Below, piece by piece: positions 52,242 to 59,952 of a stretch of DNA of 59,952 bases. The translations under genes and the position numbers were made by a program. Source of the stretch: an uncultured Collinsella sp. (GTDB lineage Bacteria > Actinomycetota > Coriobacteriia > Coriobacteriales > Coriobacteriaceae); NCBI GenBank assembly GCA_902467875.1, contig CABQWP010000006.1:1-59952 (forward strand), in the 5' to 3' direction. Under the pieces are notes generated by a model. The model saw only the letters and a list, made by a program, of their open reading frames with translations. It did no database searches and was not told where the DNA came from. How positions within the stretch are numbered: position 1 is the stretch's first letter; each line of letters opens with the position of its first letter.

Positions 52242-53117
52242 TTAACTTTGCTGGGCACGGCGGGCGGCACGGCGGGCACGGGCTTCCCGGATTTCCTCCA
52301 AGTGGCTAATGATCTCGGCAGCGCTTTCCTCGATGGCCTTGCCGTCGGTACGCACCACAAAGCAGCCTAGGCGCTTCATGAGGGTACGAGCTTCCTCAAG
52401 CTCGCTGCGCACGCTCTCGGGCTCGGCATAAGAGCCGGCAACGGCACGAGCGTAGTCATCGCCCAAGCGGCTATCGCGAATCTCAGAAATAACGTCGACG
52501 GTCGAAATCAAACCGAACAGGCGCATCGGGTCAACCTCGTAAATCGACTTGGGCGGCTCCATGCCGTGCGCCAGAGGGACGTTGGCCACCTTGTAACCCT
52601 GATAGGCCAAATACATCGACAGCGGTGTCTTGGACGTGCGCGATACGCCCAGCAGCACGATATCGGCACCCGACAGATCGTCGCAGCCGCGCCCGTCATC
52701 GTGCTCAATGAAATACTCCATGGCCTCGATACGATGGAAATAGCGATCATCGGTCTTGTGAATCACGCCCGCAACGCCCTTGGGCGGCACACCGATAAGC
52801 GACGACAGCACGGCAAGCGTCGGGCCAATCAGGTCGACCGAGCGAATGTGCAGCATACCCAGGTAATCGAGCACGCGGGCGCGAAGCGCCGGATCGACAA
52901 TGGTGTGGAACACGGCAATATCGCGATGGTCCGCGTCGACGCGCGGACCCACAAACGACTTGACCTGCTCCACCGAGTTCACCTTGGGCAGGCGCAAGAG
53001 ACGAAAAGCCCCTTCATCAAATTGCCCGGACGCCGCAAGCACCACCTCACAAGCGGTATCGCCGAGCGAGTCGGAGATAACGATAACGGTGGGACGAGCG
53101 GTGACCGGGCAATCCAT
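52242..53117 (-). CDS. PPDK regulatory protein (bifunctional kinase/phosphorylase, PEP synthase-type)
   Basis: A 291-residue protein of the DUF299/PpsR family. These use ADP to phosphorylate a Thr next to the catalytic His of PPDK or PEP synthase, and remove it by phosphorolysis. The P-loop is GVSRTSKTPLSMYLA (about residue 155), preceded by VISDSLGDTA at the N-terminus. Its target should be Thr476 of the adjacent PpdK. ATG at 53117 follows AAAGGAG. It lies 34 bp after glyS, probably in the glyQS unit. Confidence 0.93.
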   Translation of the reverse strand: MDCPVTARPTVIVISDSLGDTACEVVLAASGQFDEGAFRLLRLPKVNSVEQVKSFVGPRVDADHRDIAVFHTIVDPALRARVLDYLGMLHIRSVDLIGPTLAVLSSLIGVPPKGVAGVIHKTDDRYFHRIEAMEYFIEHDDGRGCDDLSGADIVLLGVSRTSKTPLSMYLAYQGYKVANVPLAHGMEPPKSIYEVDPMRLFGLISTVDVISEIRDSRLGDDYARAVAGSYAEPESVRSELEEARTLMKRLGCFVVRTDGKAIEESAAEIISHLEEIREARARRAARRAQQS

Positions 53118-53151
53118 GCGGGGCTCCTTTTGCGCTTACGCGCAGGCTGGC

Positions 53152-55248
53152 TTACTTTTTGCGGGCAAGCTCACCGATGTTGGCGATGCCGGAGAAAACG
53201 GCCTCGAAGCGGTTGAGCAGCTTAAGGCGATTATCGCGAAGCTGCTCGTCCTTGTCCATGACCATAACCTCATCGAAGAAACGGTCGATGGGCGCGCGCA
53301 GGGCGGCGAGGGCAGCAAATGCGGCCGGGTAATCCTCGGCAGCAAGGGCGGCGTCGACAGCGGTCTGAGCAGCCTCGGAAGCATCGGCAAGCGCGAGCTC
53401 GGCCTCGCCCATCAGGCTGCGGTCGTACTCCGCGCCCAGCTCGGGCTTGGAGATATGCGCGGCACGGGCATAGGCCGTAGCCAGGTTGTCAAAGGTCTCG
53501 GCATCGTTCTTGCGGGCCTCGTCGAGGGCGGCGCAGCGGGCGAAGAAAACGGACGGGGCGATGATGTGCACCGCAGAGACGGCGGCAACGGTATCGGCCG
53601 GGATCTTTTCGTCGCGGGCCATGCTCACCAGGCGGCCATGGAAGAAGTCGCGAACCTGCTGGGCGACCTCGGAGGCGTCGAACTCAATGCCCTGCTCGCT
53701 ATAGAGCTCGAGGGCGAAGTCGATGAGCGATGTGGGGTCAATCGGCAGACGGTCGCGCAGGATGTTGATGATGCCGATAGCGGCACGACGCAGCGCGTAG
53801 GGGTCGGAGGAGCCGGTCGGGGGCTCGCCAATGGCAAAGATACCGGCGATGGTATCGAGCTTGTCGGCGCAGGCCACGATGCAGCCAGCGGTGCCCTCGG
53901 GCAGCTCGTCACCGGCAAAGCGGGGACGATAATGATCGCGAATGGCGTGGGCGACCTCGTCGTTCTCCCCCATCGCGGTGGCGTAGTAACCGCCCATCAC
54001 GCCCTGCTGGCTCGTGAACTCGACGACGGCGTTGGATACCAAGTCGGCCTTGCACAGGTGCGCGGCGCGAGCGGCATCGGCGGCCAGGTGGGCGCCCAGA
54101 TGGGCCTCGCGAGCGATGGCAAGCGCGAGTTGCTCAATGCGCTCGGACTTGGCGAGCACGCTACCGAGCTTCTCCTGGAAGGCGACCTTGGCCAGACGCT
54201 CGCGGAACTCGTCGAGGGAGATCTTCAGGTCCTCCTCGTAGAAGAACTTGGCATCGTCCAGACGGGCACGCACAACGCGCTCGTTGCCGTCGATCACGCG
54301 CTCGGCGTTCTCGGGCTTGCTGTTGGAGACGACCACGAACTCACGCGTGAGCTTGCCCTCGCCGTCATAGATCGGGAAGTAGCGCTGGTTGGTGAGCATG
54401 GACTCGCAGATGATCTCGTGAGGGACCTTGAGGAACTCCTCATCGAAGGTACCGACGAGCACCGTCGGCCACTCGCAGAGGTTGATGACCTCCTCAAAGA
54501 CCTTCTTGGGCGTATCGACATGGCAGCCGGGACGGGCAGCCTCGACCTCGGCGATACCGGCAAGGATGGCCTCGCGACGGCGCTCGGCAGAAAGCACGCC
54601 GGCGTCCTCGAGCACCTGCTCGTAGACGGCGGGGCTGGCGACCACATGGTCACCGGGGCCAAGCACGCGATGACCACGCGTGGTGTTGCCGCTCGTCACG
54701 TCGGCAAACGACACGGGCACAACGTCCTCGCCCAGAAGGCAGCAGATCCAGCGGACCGGACGAACAAAGGTCGCATGCTCGTGACCCCAGCGCTGAGAGC
54801 GGTAGTTGGGCCACTGCAGGCCAGCGATAGTCTTCTCGCACAGGGCCGTCAGGATCGGGGTGGCCGGGGCGGAAGGGATGTTCTTCTCGGCAAAGACGTA
54901 CTCACGGCCGTCGGTGTCCTCGCGACGGACCAGATCCTCGGCAGCCACACCGCACTTGCGGGCGAAGCCCTGGGCGGCCTTGGTGGCGTTACCGTCGGCA
55001 TCGAAGGCGATGTTGGCCGCGGGGCCGCGCTTGACCTCGTGAACTTCATCGGTCGCGGTGGCGACGTCGGCCACGAGTGCAGCCAGGCGACGCGGACTCG
55101 AAATCACGCGGACCTCGCCGTGGGCCAGACCGGCCTCGTCGAGACCCTTGGCGATCATGGTGCCAAGCTGCTTGACAGCATTGTTCAGCGGTGCGGAGGG
55201 CATTTCCTCCGTACCGATCTCAAACAGGAAATCCTTAGCGTCTGCCAT
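53152..55248 (-). CDS. glyS: Glycyl-tRNA synthetase beta subunit
   Basis: A 698-residue tRNA-binding subunit of the bacterial alpha2-beta2 GlyRS. It starts FLFEIGTEEMPSAPLN, typical of the family, with GYYATAMGE, the DPYALRRAAIGI motif and a C-terminal DALR-like anticodon domain. ATG at 55248 lies 3 nt after the glyQ stop. Confidence 0.97.
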   Translation of the reverse strand: MADAKDFLFEIGTEEMPSAPLNNAVKQLGTMIAKGLDEAGLAHGEVRVISSPRRLAALVADVATATDEVHEVKRGPAANIAFDADGNATKAAQGFARKCGVAAEDLVRREDTDGREYVFAEKNIPSAPATPILTALCEKTIAGLQWPNYRSQRWGHEHATFVRPVRWICCLLGEDVVPVSFADVTSGNTTRGHRVLGPGDHVVASPAVYEQVLEDAGVLSAERRREAILAGIAEVEAARPGCHVDTPKKVFEEVINLCEWPTVLVGTFDEEFLKVPHEIICESMLTNQRYFPIYDGEGKLTREFVVVSNSKPENAERVIDGNERVVRARLDDAKFFYEEDLKISLDEFRERLAKVAFQEKLGSVLAKSERIEQLALAIAREAHLGAHLAADAARAAHLCKADLVSNAVVEFTSQQGVMGGYYATAMGENDEVAHAIRDHYRPRFAGDELPEGTAGCIVACADKLDTIAGIFAIGEPPTGSSDPYALRRAAIGIINILRDRLPIDPTSLIDFALELYSEQGIEFDASEVAQQVRDFFHGRLVSMARDEKIPADTVAAVSAVHIIAPSVFFARCAALDEARKNDAETFDNLATAYARAAHISKPELGAEYDRSLMGEAELALADASEAAQTAVDAALAAEDYPAAFAALAALRAPIDRFFDEVMVMDKDEQLRDNRLKLLNRFEAVFSGIANIGELARKK

Positions 55249-55251
55249 GGC

Positions 55252-56163
55252 TTACGCCACCTCGCCTTCCTGATCGGCATTCTCGTTGACTCCGGCGACC
55301 TCGGCCATGTAGGCCTCGCAGCACGCCTTGGCGACGGCGCGGACGCGCAGGATGTAGTTGGCACGCTCGACCGCGGACAGAGCGCCGCGGGCATCGAGCA
55401 GGTTGAAGGCATGGCTGCACTTCATGACGCAGTCGTACGCCGGCAGCGGAAGCTTGCGCTCCAGGCAGGAGTGGCACTCGGCCTCGTAGTCGTCAAACTT
55501 CTGACGCATCATCTCGACGTTGGCGACCTCAAAGTTATAGGCACTGAACTCGCGCTCGTTCTCGAGGAACACGTCGCCATAGGTCATGGGCGTGCCGTCG
55601 GGCAGGTAGCTCCACACCAGGTCGTAGACCGAGTTAACGCCCTGGGCGTACATGGCGATACGCTCCAGGCCGTAGGTGATCTCGACGGGCACGGGGTCGA
55701 CCTCGATACCGCCCACCTGCTGGAAGTACGTAAACTGCGTAACCTCCATGCCATTGAGCCAGACCTCCCAGCCAAGGCCCCAGGCGCCGAGCGTCGGGCT
55801 CTCCCAGTCGTCCTCGACAAAGCGGACGTCATGGTCGTTGGGGTCCAGGCCAATGGCGGCAAGAGACCCCAGGTAAAGCTCCTGGGCGTTGACCGGAGAG
55901 GGCTTGATGAGCACCTGGAACTGATAGTAGTGCTGCATGCGGTTGGGGTTCTCGCCGTAGCGGCCGTCGGCGGGACGGCGGCAAGGCTGCGCATAGCAGG
56001 TGCGCCACTCGGCGGGACCGAGCGAGCGCAGCGTGGTCGCGGTATGGAAGGTACCGGCACCGACCTCGGAGTCATAGGGCTGCATAATGACGCAGCCCTG
56101 CTCGCCCCAGTACTGCTGGAGGCGCAGGATGATGTCTTGGAAGGAAAGCGATGAAGCGTTCAT
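55252..56163 (-). CDS. glyQ: Glycyl-tRNA synthetase alpha subunit
   Basis: A 303-residue class II catalytic subunit. It shows SFQDIILRLQQYWGEQGCVI, QPYDSEVGAGTFHTAT and RPADGRYGENPNR. ATG at 56163 has a GAGGGG upstream. No T-box leader fits: only 59 bp separate it from lepB. TATAGT (56210-56215, minus strand) may be its -10, placed at the very end of lepB. Confidence 0.97.
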   Translation of the reverse strand: MNASSLSFQDIILRLQQYWGEQGCVIMQPYDSEVGAGTFHTATTLRSLGPAEWRTCYAQPCRRPADGRYGENPNRMQHYYQFQVLIKPSPVNAQELYLGSLAAIGLDPNDHDVRFVEDDWESPTLGAWGLGWEVWLNGMEVTQFTYFQQVGGIEVDPVPVEITYGLERIAMYAQGVNSVYDLVWSYLPDGTPMTYGDVFLENEREFSAYNFEVANVEMMRQKFDDYEAECHSCLERKLPLPAYDCVMKCSHAFNLLDARGALSAVERANYILRVRAVAKACCEAYMAEVAGVNENADQEGEVA

Positions 56164-56209
56164 GCCTCTAATATCCCCTCGTCGAAACGATTACACGGTT
56201 AGGTACTGT

Positions 56210-56215
56210 ACTATA
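56210..56215 (-). promoter_or_regulatory. Possible -10 of glyQS
   Basis: TATAGT on the minus strand, 47 nt upstream of the glyQ start. No clear -35; 56164-56222 holds nothing else. Confidence 0.35.
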
Positions 56216-56222
56216 GCGGTTT

Positions 56223-56786
56223 TTAGTCGATAGCGCCGATGCGGTTGAGCGGCCAGTAGCGCACAAGCGCCACAGCGATCAAATCAGAGCGATCGACGGG
56301 ACCAAAGTAGCGTGAGTCGGCAGAGTTTTCGCGGTTGTCGCCCATCACCCACACGCACCCGTCGGGAACGGTGTAGGGATAGCTTACCTGAGCGCCGGGC
56401 GCTTGGACCGAAAGTGGCCAGCTCATGCCCGTCGTATAGTCCTCGTCGAGCGCCTGGCCGTCAACGACCACCTTGCCGTCCTGCAGGTCAACCGTCTGGC
56501 CGGCCGTGGCAATAACGCGCTTGACAAGAACATCATGCTCGGAGGTGCCATCGGGGTTGTGAAACACCACGATATCGCCCTGCTTGACGGGCTGACCGAG
56601 CTCGAGGCTCACCTTTTGCGCCAGGATCTGGTCGCCAATCTCGATCGTGGACTCCATGGAGCCGGTGGGCACCACAAAGGGCTCGACCACAAAGGTACGG
56701 ATCAGGAACGTGGCCACGAGCGCGATCGCGATGACCGCGATCCACTCAAAAGCGCCCCTCAACGCGGAATGTTGCGTAGGAACCAT
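56223..56786 (-). CDS. lepB: Signal peptidase I
   Basis: A 187-residue membrane serine protease that removes signal peptides. One N-terminal transmembrane helix (about 12-33) is followed by the catalytic Ser in VPTGSMESTIEIGD and the Lys region VLVKRVIATAGQ. The GDNRENSADSRYFGPV box is near the end. ATG at 56786 has GAGGAG formed by the last codons of trmD. It is the last gene of the rpsP-khpA-rimM-trmD-lepB run. Confidence 0.96.
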   Translation of the reverse strand: MVPTQHSALRGAFEWIAVIAIALVATFLIRTFVVEPFVVPTGSMESTIEIGDQILAQKVSLELGQPVKQGDIVVFHNPDGTSEHDVLVKRVIATAGQTVDLQDGKVVVDGQALDEDYTTGMSWPLSVQAPGAQVSYPYTVPDGCVWVMGDNRENSADSRYFGPVDRSDLIAVALVRYWPLNRIGAID

Positions 56787-56788
56787 AC

Positions 56789-57547
56789 TCACTCCTCGCT
56801 CTGCGAATACGAAGCGTCAAGAATCTCCTGCGCGTAAGCACGCTCCTCGGGCGTGAGCCGCGCTGTCTCGATCAGATCGGGACGCCAGCAGCAGGTGCGC
56901 TCGATGGCGTTCTTGCGACGCCAGGCATCGACCTTGGCGTGATCGCCGCTCACAAGCACCGGCGGCACGCCCTCGCCGTTGAACTCGGCGGGGCGGGTGT
57001 ACTGCGCGTACTCGAGCAGTCCTCCGTCCTCGGCGGTCGAGAATGACTCGTCGACGTTGCTCATTTCGTCACCAAGGGCGCCGGGAATCAGGCGTACGAC
57101 GGCATCGGCAACGACCATAGCGGGAAGCTCGCCGCCCGTGAGCACATAGTCGCCGATCGACAGACGCTCATCGGCATACGCATACGCACGCTCGTCGACA
57201 CCCTCGTAGCGACTGCACACAAACAGCAGGCGCTCACTTTTGAGCAGGCGCTCAGCCACATGCTGCGTAAAAGGCTCGCCACAGGGGGTAAAGAACACCA
57301 CAGTGGGCTTGGGACCCTCTGCGCTAATGGCCTCGATGGCCTCTGCGATAGGCTCGACCTTCATGAGCATGCCCTGCCCGCCGCCGTACGGCTCGTCATC
57401 GACGGTACGATGGCGGTCGTGCGTCCAGTCGCGCAGGTTATACGCCTTAAAATCAAAAAGGCCGGCCTTGCGGGCGCGGCCCAAAATCGATGTGGACATG
57501 ACGGGCTCAAACATCTCGGGAAAGACCGAAAGGGTCTCGATCAGCAT
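56789..57547 (-). CDS. trmD: tRNA (guanine-N1-)-methyltransferase
   Basis: A 252-residue SPOUT methyltransferase making m1G37. It has LSVFPEMFEP, DDEPYGGGQGMLMK, CSRYEGVDERA and the trefoil-knot SIGDYVLTGGELPAM. ATG at 57547 follows GGAGG. It lies between rimM and lepB. Confidence 0.97.
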   Translation of the reverse strand: MLIETLSVFPEMFEPVMSTSILGRARKAGLFDFKAYNLRDWTHDRHRTVDDEPYGGGQGMLMKVEPIAEAIEAISAEGPKPTVVFFTPCGEPFTQHVAERLLKSERLLFVCSRYEGVDERAYAYADERLSIGDYVLTGGELPAMVVADAVVRLIPGALGDEMSNVDESFSTAEDGGLLEYAQYTRPAEFNGEGVPPVLVSGDHAKVDAWRRKNAIERTCCWRPDLIETARLTPEERAYAQEILDASYSQSEE

Positions 57548-57557
57548 GTTGTCCTCC

Positions 57558-58079
57558 CTACTTGTCCATATCGATCAGGCCGTCCATAACGTGGACGGAA
57601 ATTGTTCCTTTGTCGGGAAGATCGAGCACAACCTGCTCGATCACGGGAATCAGTACCTCGCCGTACCGATCACCCTCGACAACCCAAACATCGTTAGCGG
57701 GCGTCGACATGATCTCGACGATCGTGCCGAGCGAACCGAAGCGCTCGTCGACCACCTCGCGACCCATCAGATCGGTATAGGCAGCGTCGAGCGAATCGAG
57801 CTCAAAGTCGTCACGATTTGCCAGCACGTAGCATCCCGTGATGCCCTCGGCGGCCGTCAAGTCGTCAATGCCCTCAAACGAGACCAGATCGCCATCGCCC
57901 GTATCGGTGACGGACACGACCGTGCAAAAGCGGTCGCGCTTGAGCGCCGGCGGCGTCAGGGCGACGCGCATACCCGGCTCTAATACAGAAGGAAGCCCCC
58001 GCAGCGGCTGCGCGAGGACCTCCCCCTTCCTTCCGTGCGGCTTGACCACACGGGCGATGTTTTTGTACTGGGACCTCAA
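57558..58079 (-). CDS. rimM: Ribosome maturation factor RimM
   Basis: A 173-residue 16S processing factor that binds S19. The N-terminal barrel starts NIARVVKPHGRKGEVL, and the PRC-barrel has LVSFEGIDD and WVVEGDRYGEVLIPV. The only workable start is TTG at 58079, 4 nt after the khpA stop. The start codon sits in the loop of a perfect GGACC-TTGA-GGTCC hairpin, so initiation probably depends on the upstream ribosome. Confidence 0.93.
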   Translation of the reverse strand: MRSQYKNIARVVKPHGRKGEVLAQPLRGLPSVLEPGMRVALTPPALKRDRFCTVVSVTDTGDGDLVSFEGIDDLTAAEGITGCYVLANRDDFELDSLDAAYTDLMGREVVDERFGSLGTIVEIMSTPANDVWVVEGDRYGEVLIPVIEQVVLDLPDKGTISVHVMDGLIDMDK

Positions 58080-58083
58080 GGTC

Positions 58084-58368
58084 CTAGCCCAGAACCTCTA
58101 CCTCGACAGCAGTGTCGAGGCGAGCGGCCAGTGCACGGGCGAGCGTGCGAATGGCCTTGATGGTACGGCCACGACGGCCGATGACCTTAGCGACGTCATC
58201 CTCGGCGACCGAAACCTCAATCGTAGAGGCGTCGTCACCATCGATGACCTCAAGGCTCACGGAATCCGGGTCGTCGACGATCTGAACAACGAGATATTCG
58301 ACGAGATCGGCGATGCGATCTGAGAGCATTGCCTCACCCTCGAGCTGTGCAGCGTCAACCTCAGGCAC
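58084..58368 (-). CDS. khpA: KH-domain RNA-binding protein KhpA
   Basis: A 94-residue single KH domain of the YlqC/KhpA family. The GXXG loop is VIGRRGRTIKAIRTL near residue 62. In Gram-positives it pairs with KhpB in sRNA and mRNA binding linked to cell division. GTG at 58368 has GGAG upstream. It stands in the conserved rpsP-khpA-rimM order. Confidence 0.93.
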   Translation of the reverse strand: MPEVDAAQLEGEAMLSDRIADLVEYLVVQIVDDPDSVSLEVIDGDDASTIEVSVAEDDVAKVIGRRGRTIKAIRTLARALAARLDTAVEVEVLG

Positions 58369-58371
58369 GAT

Positions 58372-58722
58372 TTACTCCTCGGCGCCCTCAGCGGCCTCAG
58401 CGGCCTCAGCGGCAGCCTTAGCGGCCTCGGCCTCTTTGGCGAGCTGCTTCTTGGACTTCTTGACGACGGTCTCGGTCTTCTCGCCCTCGTTGGCGGCCTT
58501 GACCAGAGCGGCAACGGCGTCGGTGAGCTGAGCGCCCTTGGACTGCCAGTCGGCGATCTTCTCGAGGTCGAGGTTGATGGTCTTGGGGGCGGTCATCGGG
58601 TTGTAGCGGCCAACCTCCTCGATGATACGACCGTCACGCGGGGCGCGGGAATCGGCGACGACGACACGGTAGTACGGACGCTTCTTAGCGCCGTGACGAG
58701 CAAGGCGAATCTTGACTGCCAA
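58372..58722 (-). CDS. rpsP: 30S ribosomal protein S16
   Basis: A 116-residue protein. It begins L-A-V-K-I-R-L-A-R-H-G-A-K-K-R-P-Y-Y-R, the S16 signature, with TTG at 58722 and GGAGG 7 nt upstream. The S16 core ends near residue 80. A Lys/Ala/Glu-rich tail of about 35 residues follows, as in other actinobacteria. Confidence 0.96.
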   Translation of the reverse strand: MAVKIRLARHGAKKRPYYRVVVADSRAPRDGRIIEEVGRYNPMTAPKTINLDLEKIADWQSKGAQLTDAVAALVKAANEGEKTETVVKKSKKQLAKEAEAAKAAAEAAEAAEGAEE

Positions 58723-58741
58723 AGGAAACTCCTCCAACCAA

Positions 58742-58807
58742 GCAGCTTTAGGCTGCAACTACAAACAAACAGTTGAACATAATACGCCATCGACGCGGGC
58801 AGGTGAA
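58742..58807 (-). promoter_or_regulatory. rpsP operon promoter and leader hairpin
   Basis: TTCACC (58802-58807), a 17-bp spacer and TATTAT (58779-58784) on the minus strand. The leader then folds as GCAGC-ctaaa-GCTGC (58743-58757), just upstream of the ribosome-binding site. Positions 58808-58911 hold no gene. Confidence 0.55.
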
Positions 58808-58911
58808 GTCCGTGAGACCAACTTCTTCGGTGTAGTCGAGGGCAAATCCATATCTTAGACAAGAATTCGGGATTTGCAAGCACATACACGCACCCCACAT
58901 GAGCTGCGCGG

Positions 58912-58917
58912 TATACT
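58912..58917 (+). promoter_or_regulatory. dinB -10 element implying a leaderless mRNA
   Basis: TATACT ends 6 nt before the dinB ATG, which places the expected start site on the A of the ATG. No Shine-Dalgarno is upstream. No -35 and no LexA-type GAAC-N4-GTTC box is seen. Confidence 0.5.
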
Positions 58918-58923
58918 CATGAC

Positions 58924-59952
58924 ATGGAAAGACGCGAACAGACATACGGTTATGAGGATGCTGCGGGCGTCACACCGCCGCCCTGGACGGGTCCGGCGGT
59001 GGGCCTCATGGACCTCGATGCGTTTTTTGCGAGCGTGGAGATGCTCGACCATCCCGAATGGCGCGGAAAGCCGCTCATTGTGGGCGGAGACGCCGATTCG
59101 CGTGGTGTCGTGTCCACGTGTTCGTATGAGGCGCGTCGCTTTGGCGTGCACTCTGCCATGGCCTCGGCCGAGGCGCGGCGCTTGTGCCCGCAAGCCATTT
59201 GGACGCATGGGCATTTTGATCGCTATCGTAAGGTCAGCGCGCAGGTCATGGCGATTCTCGCCGACGAGACCCCGCGCGTTGAGCGCGTATCCATCGACGA
59301 GGCCTTTATCGATATCACACCGGGTCGCTTTGCGCCCGAAGACCCGCTGCTGGTTGCGCGACGCATCAGTGATCGCGTGGCAGCGCTGGGAGTAACCTGC
59401 TCCATTGGCGTGGGCTGCAACAAGACGGTTGCAAAGATCGCAAGCGAGCGGGACAAGCCGTTTGGGTTGACCATCGTGCGCCCCGGAACCGAACAGCGCT
59501 TTTTGGCCGCGCTGCCGGTATCTGTCATGAGCGGCATCGGACGCTCGGCCGAGGAGCGGCTGCGCCGCATGCGCATCTACACGCTTGGCGAGCTGTCACG
59601 TGCATCGGAATCCACCTTGGCCTCTATTTTTGGAGTCAACGGCGAACGCATGCGCCAACGTGCGCTGGGGCTCGAAATCTCCGAAGTCACAAGCCTCGAT
59701 GAAGAGCGCGAGGTCAAGTCGGTCAGCAATGAACGCACCTTTGCGAACGATTTAACTGAGCGCGGGGACATCGAAGCGGCGATTGCGCTGCTGGGAGAGT
59801 CGGTCGGACGCCGCCTGCGCCGTCAGGGACTAACGGGCGCCACGGTGACGCTCAAACTCAAGTATTCGTACGGAAACGGTCGCTCGGCACGGCGCCGGCT
59901 GCCGCATCCGACCGACGATGAGAACATCTTCGTGGCGGTGGCGCTCGAGCTG
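58924..59952 (+). CDS. dinB: DNA polymerase IV (partial, runs off the window)
   Basis: The first 343 residues of a Y-family translesion polymerase; the frame is open to the window end. The palm motif GLMDLDAFFASVE gives catalytic Asp, followed by CSYEARRFGVHSAM. SIDEAFIDIT holds the other acidic residues, with the SIGVGCNKTVAKIASERDKP thumb-side segment and an HhH-like GIGRSAEERLR next. The little-finger domain starts near residue 240. The first 25 residues are an extra N-terminal stretch. It is divergent from rpsP. Confidence 0.95.
   Translation, partial: MERREQTYGYEDAAGVTPPPWTGPAVGLMDLDAFFASVEMLDHPEWRGKPLIVGGDADSRGVVSTCSYEARRFGVHSAMASAEARRLCPQAIWTHGHFDRYRKVSAQVMAILADETPRVERVSIDEAFIDITPGRFAPEDPLLVARRISDRVAALGVTCSIGVGCNKTVAKIASERDKPFGLTIVRPGTEQRFLAALPVSVMSGIGRSAEERLRRMRIYTLGELSRASESTLASIFGVNGERMRQRALGLEISEVTSLDEEREVKSVSNERTFANDLTERGDIEAAIALLGESVGRRLRRQGLTGATVTLKLKYSYGNGRSARRRLPHPTDDENIFVAVALEL

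Noticed and set aside
52900..56154. 1084-codon open frame on the plus strand
   Set aside because: It is antisense to the regulator gene and glyS-glyQ; shadow composition only. The same applies to long plus-strand frames at 3527-5161, 12630-14459, 32364-34415 and 49328-51265, and to the minus-strand frame at 28359-30698 over adhE.
56164..56222. T-box riboswitch before glyQ
   Set aside because: There are only 59 bp, with no specifier stem, T-box sequence or terminator.
58808..58923. SOS (LexA) box before dinB
   Set aside because: No GAAC-N4-GTTC-type palindrome is present.
1..59952. tRNA genes, CRISPR array, prophage or integrated element
   Set aside because: No cloverleaf with CCA-end pattern, regular spaced repeats, phage genes or integrase-attachment pair was seen; the Xer protein is the housekeeping type in a conserved setting.

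Overview
The window looks like a chromosomal core segment of a high-GC, Gram-positive anaerobe of the Coriobacteriia, most likely Collinsella or a close relative. That assignment is inference. It rests on the actinobacterial-type integration host factor, the four-cysteine L28, a PyrK/PyrD type 1B pyrimidine cluster, AdhE and PPDK fermentative enzymes, TrmFO, two-subunit GlyQS, and high GC with frequent GTG and TTG starts. Almost everything is on the minus strand. Only rpmB, adhE, a small kinase and a partial dinB lie on the plus strand. I found no tRNA, rRNA, CRISPR array or prophage.

Layout, left to right. 1-2836: pnp and rpsO. 2975-14831: a long minus-strand run (recO, era, dgkA, ybeY, phoH, mtaB, dnaJ, a membrane-anchored dnaJ paralogue, hemW, dusB, lepA), then rpsT. 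14965-19019: comEA-comEC-holA. 19233-21643: mIHF-gmk-rpoZ-thiI. 21883-27206: pyrRBCKDF behind a leader that looks like a transcription attenuator. 27460-28346: divergent rpmB and a decayed REP-associated (RAYT/IS200-like) transposase element. 28347-31849: adhE and a small APH-fold kinase. 32028-40379: pyrH-frr-uppS-cdsA-dxr-rseP-ispG-proS. 40498-42141: rpsB-tsf. 42361-48983: rplS, rnhB, then yraN-comM-dprA-trmFO-xer. 49193-56163: glyQ-glyS, a PPDK regulatory protein and ppdK. 56223-58722: rpsP-khpA-rimM-trmD-lepB. 58924-end: the start of dinB, reading out of the window.

Functional themes. The genes cover translation and ribosome maturation, tRNA modification, the lipid carrier, phospholipid and MEP routes, pyrimidine synthesis, and mixed fermentation. 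Five genes belong to the natural-transformation toolkit (comEA, comEC, comM, dprA and a Xer recombinase).

The most interesting signal is regulatory. A 20-bp sequence, 18/20 identical, lies in the same orientation 72-76 bp upstream of both competence-type operons (comEA-comEC-holA and yraN-comM-dprA), and may be an undescribed competence box. Also notable are: a DnaJ whose C-terminal domain is replaced by membrane helices; an RseP with a winged-helix-like insert; a Xer recombinase whose only plausible full-length start is ATA; two candidate leaderless genes (dinB, lepA); a four-copy GGTAAA array upstream of ppdK; and a pyr leader with mutually exclusive hairpins.
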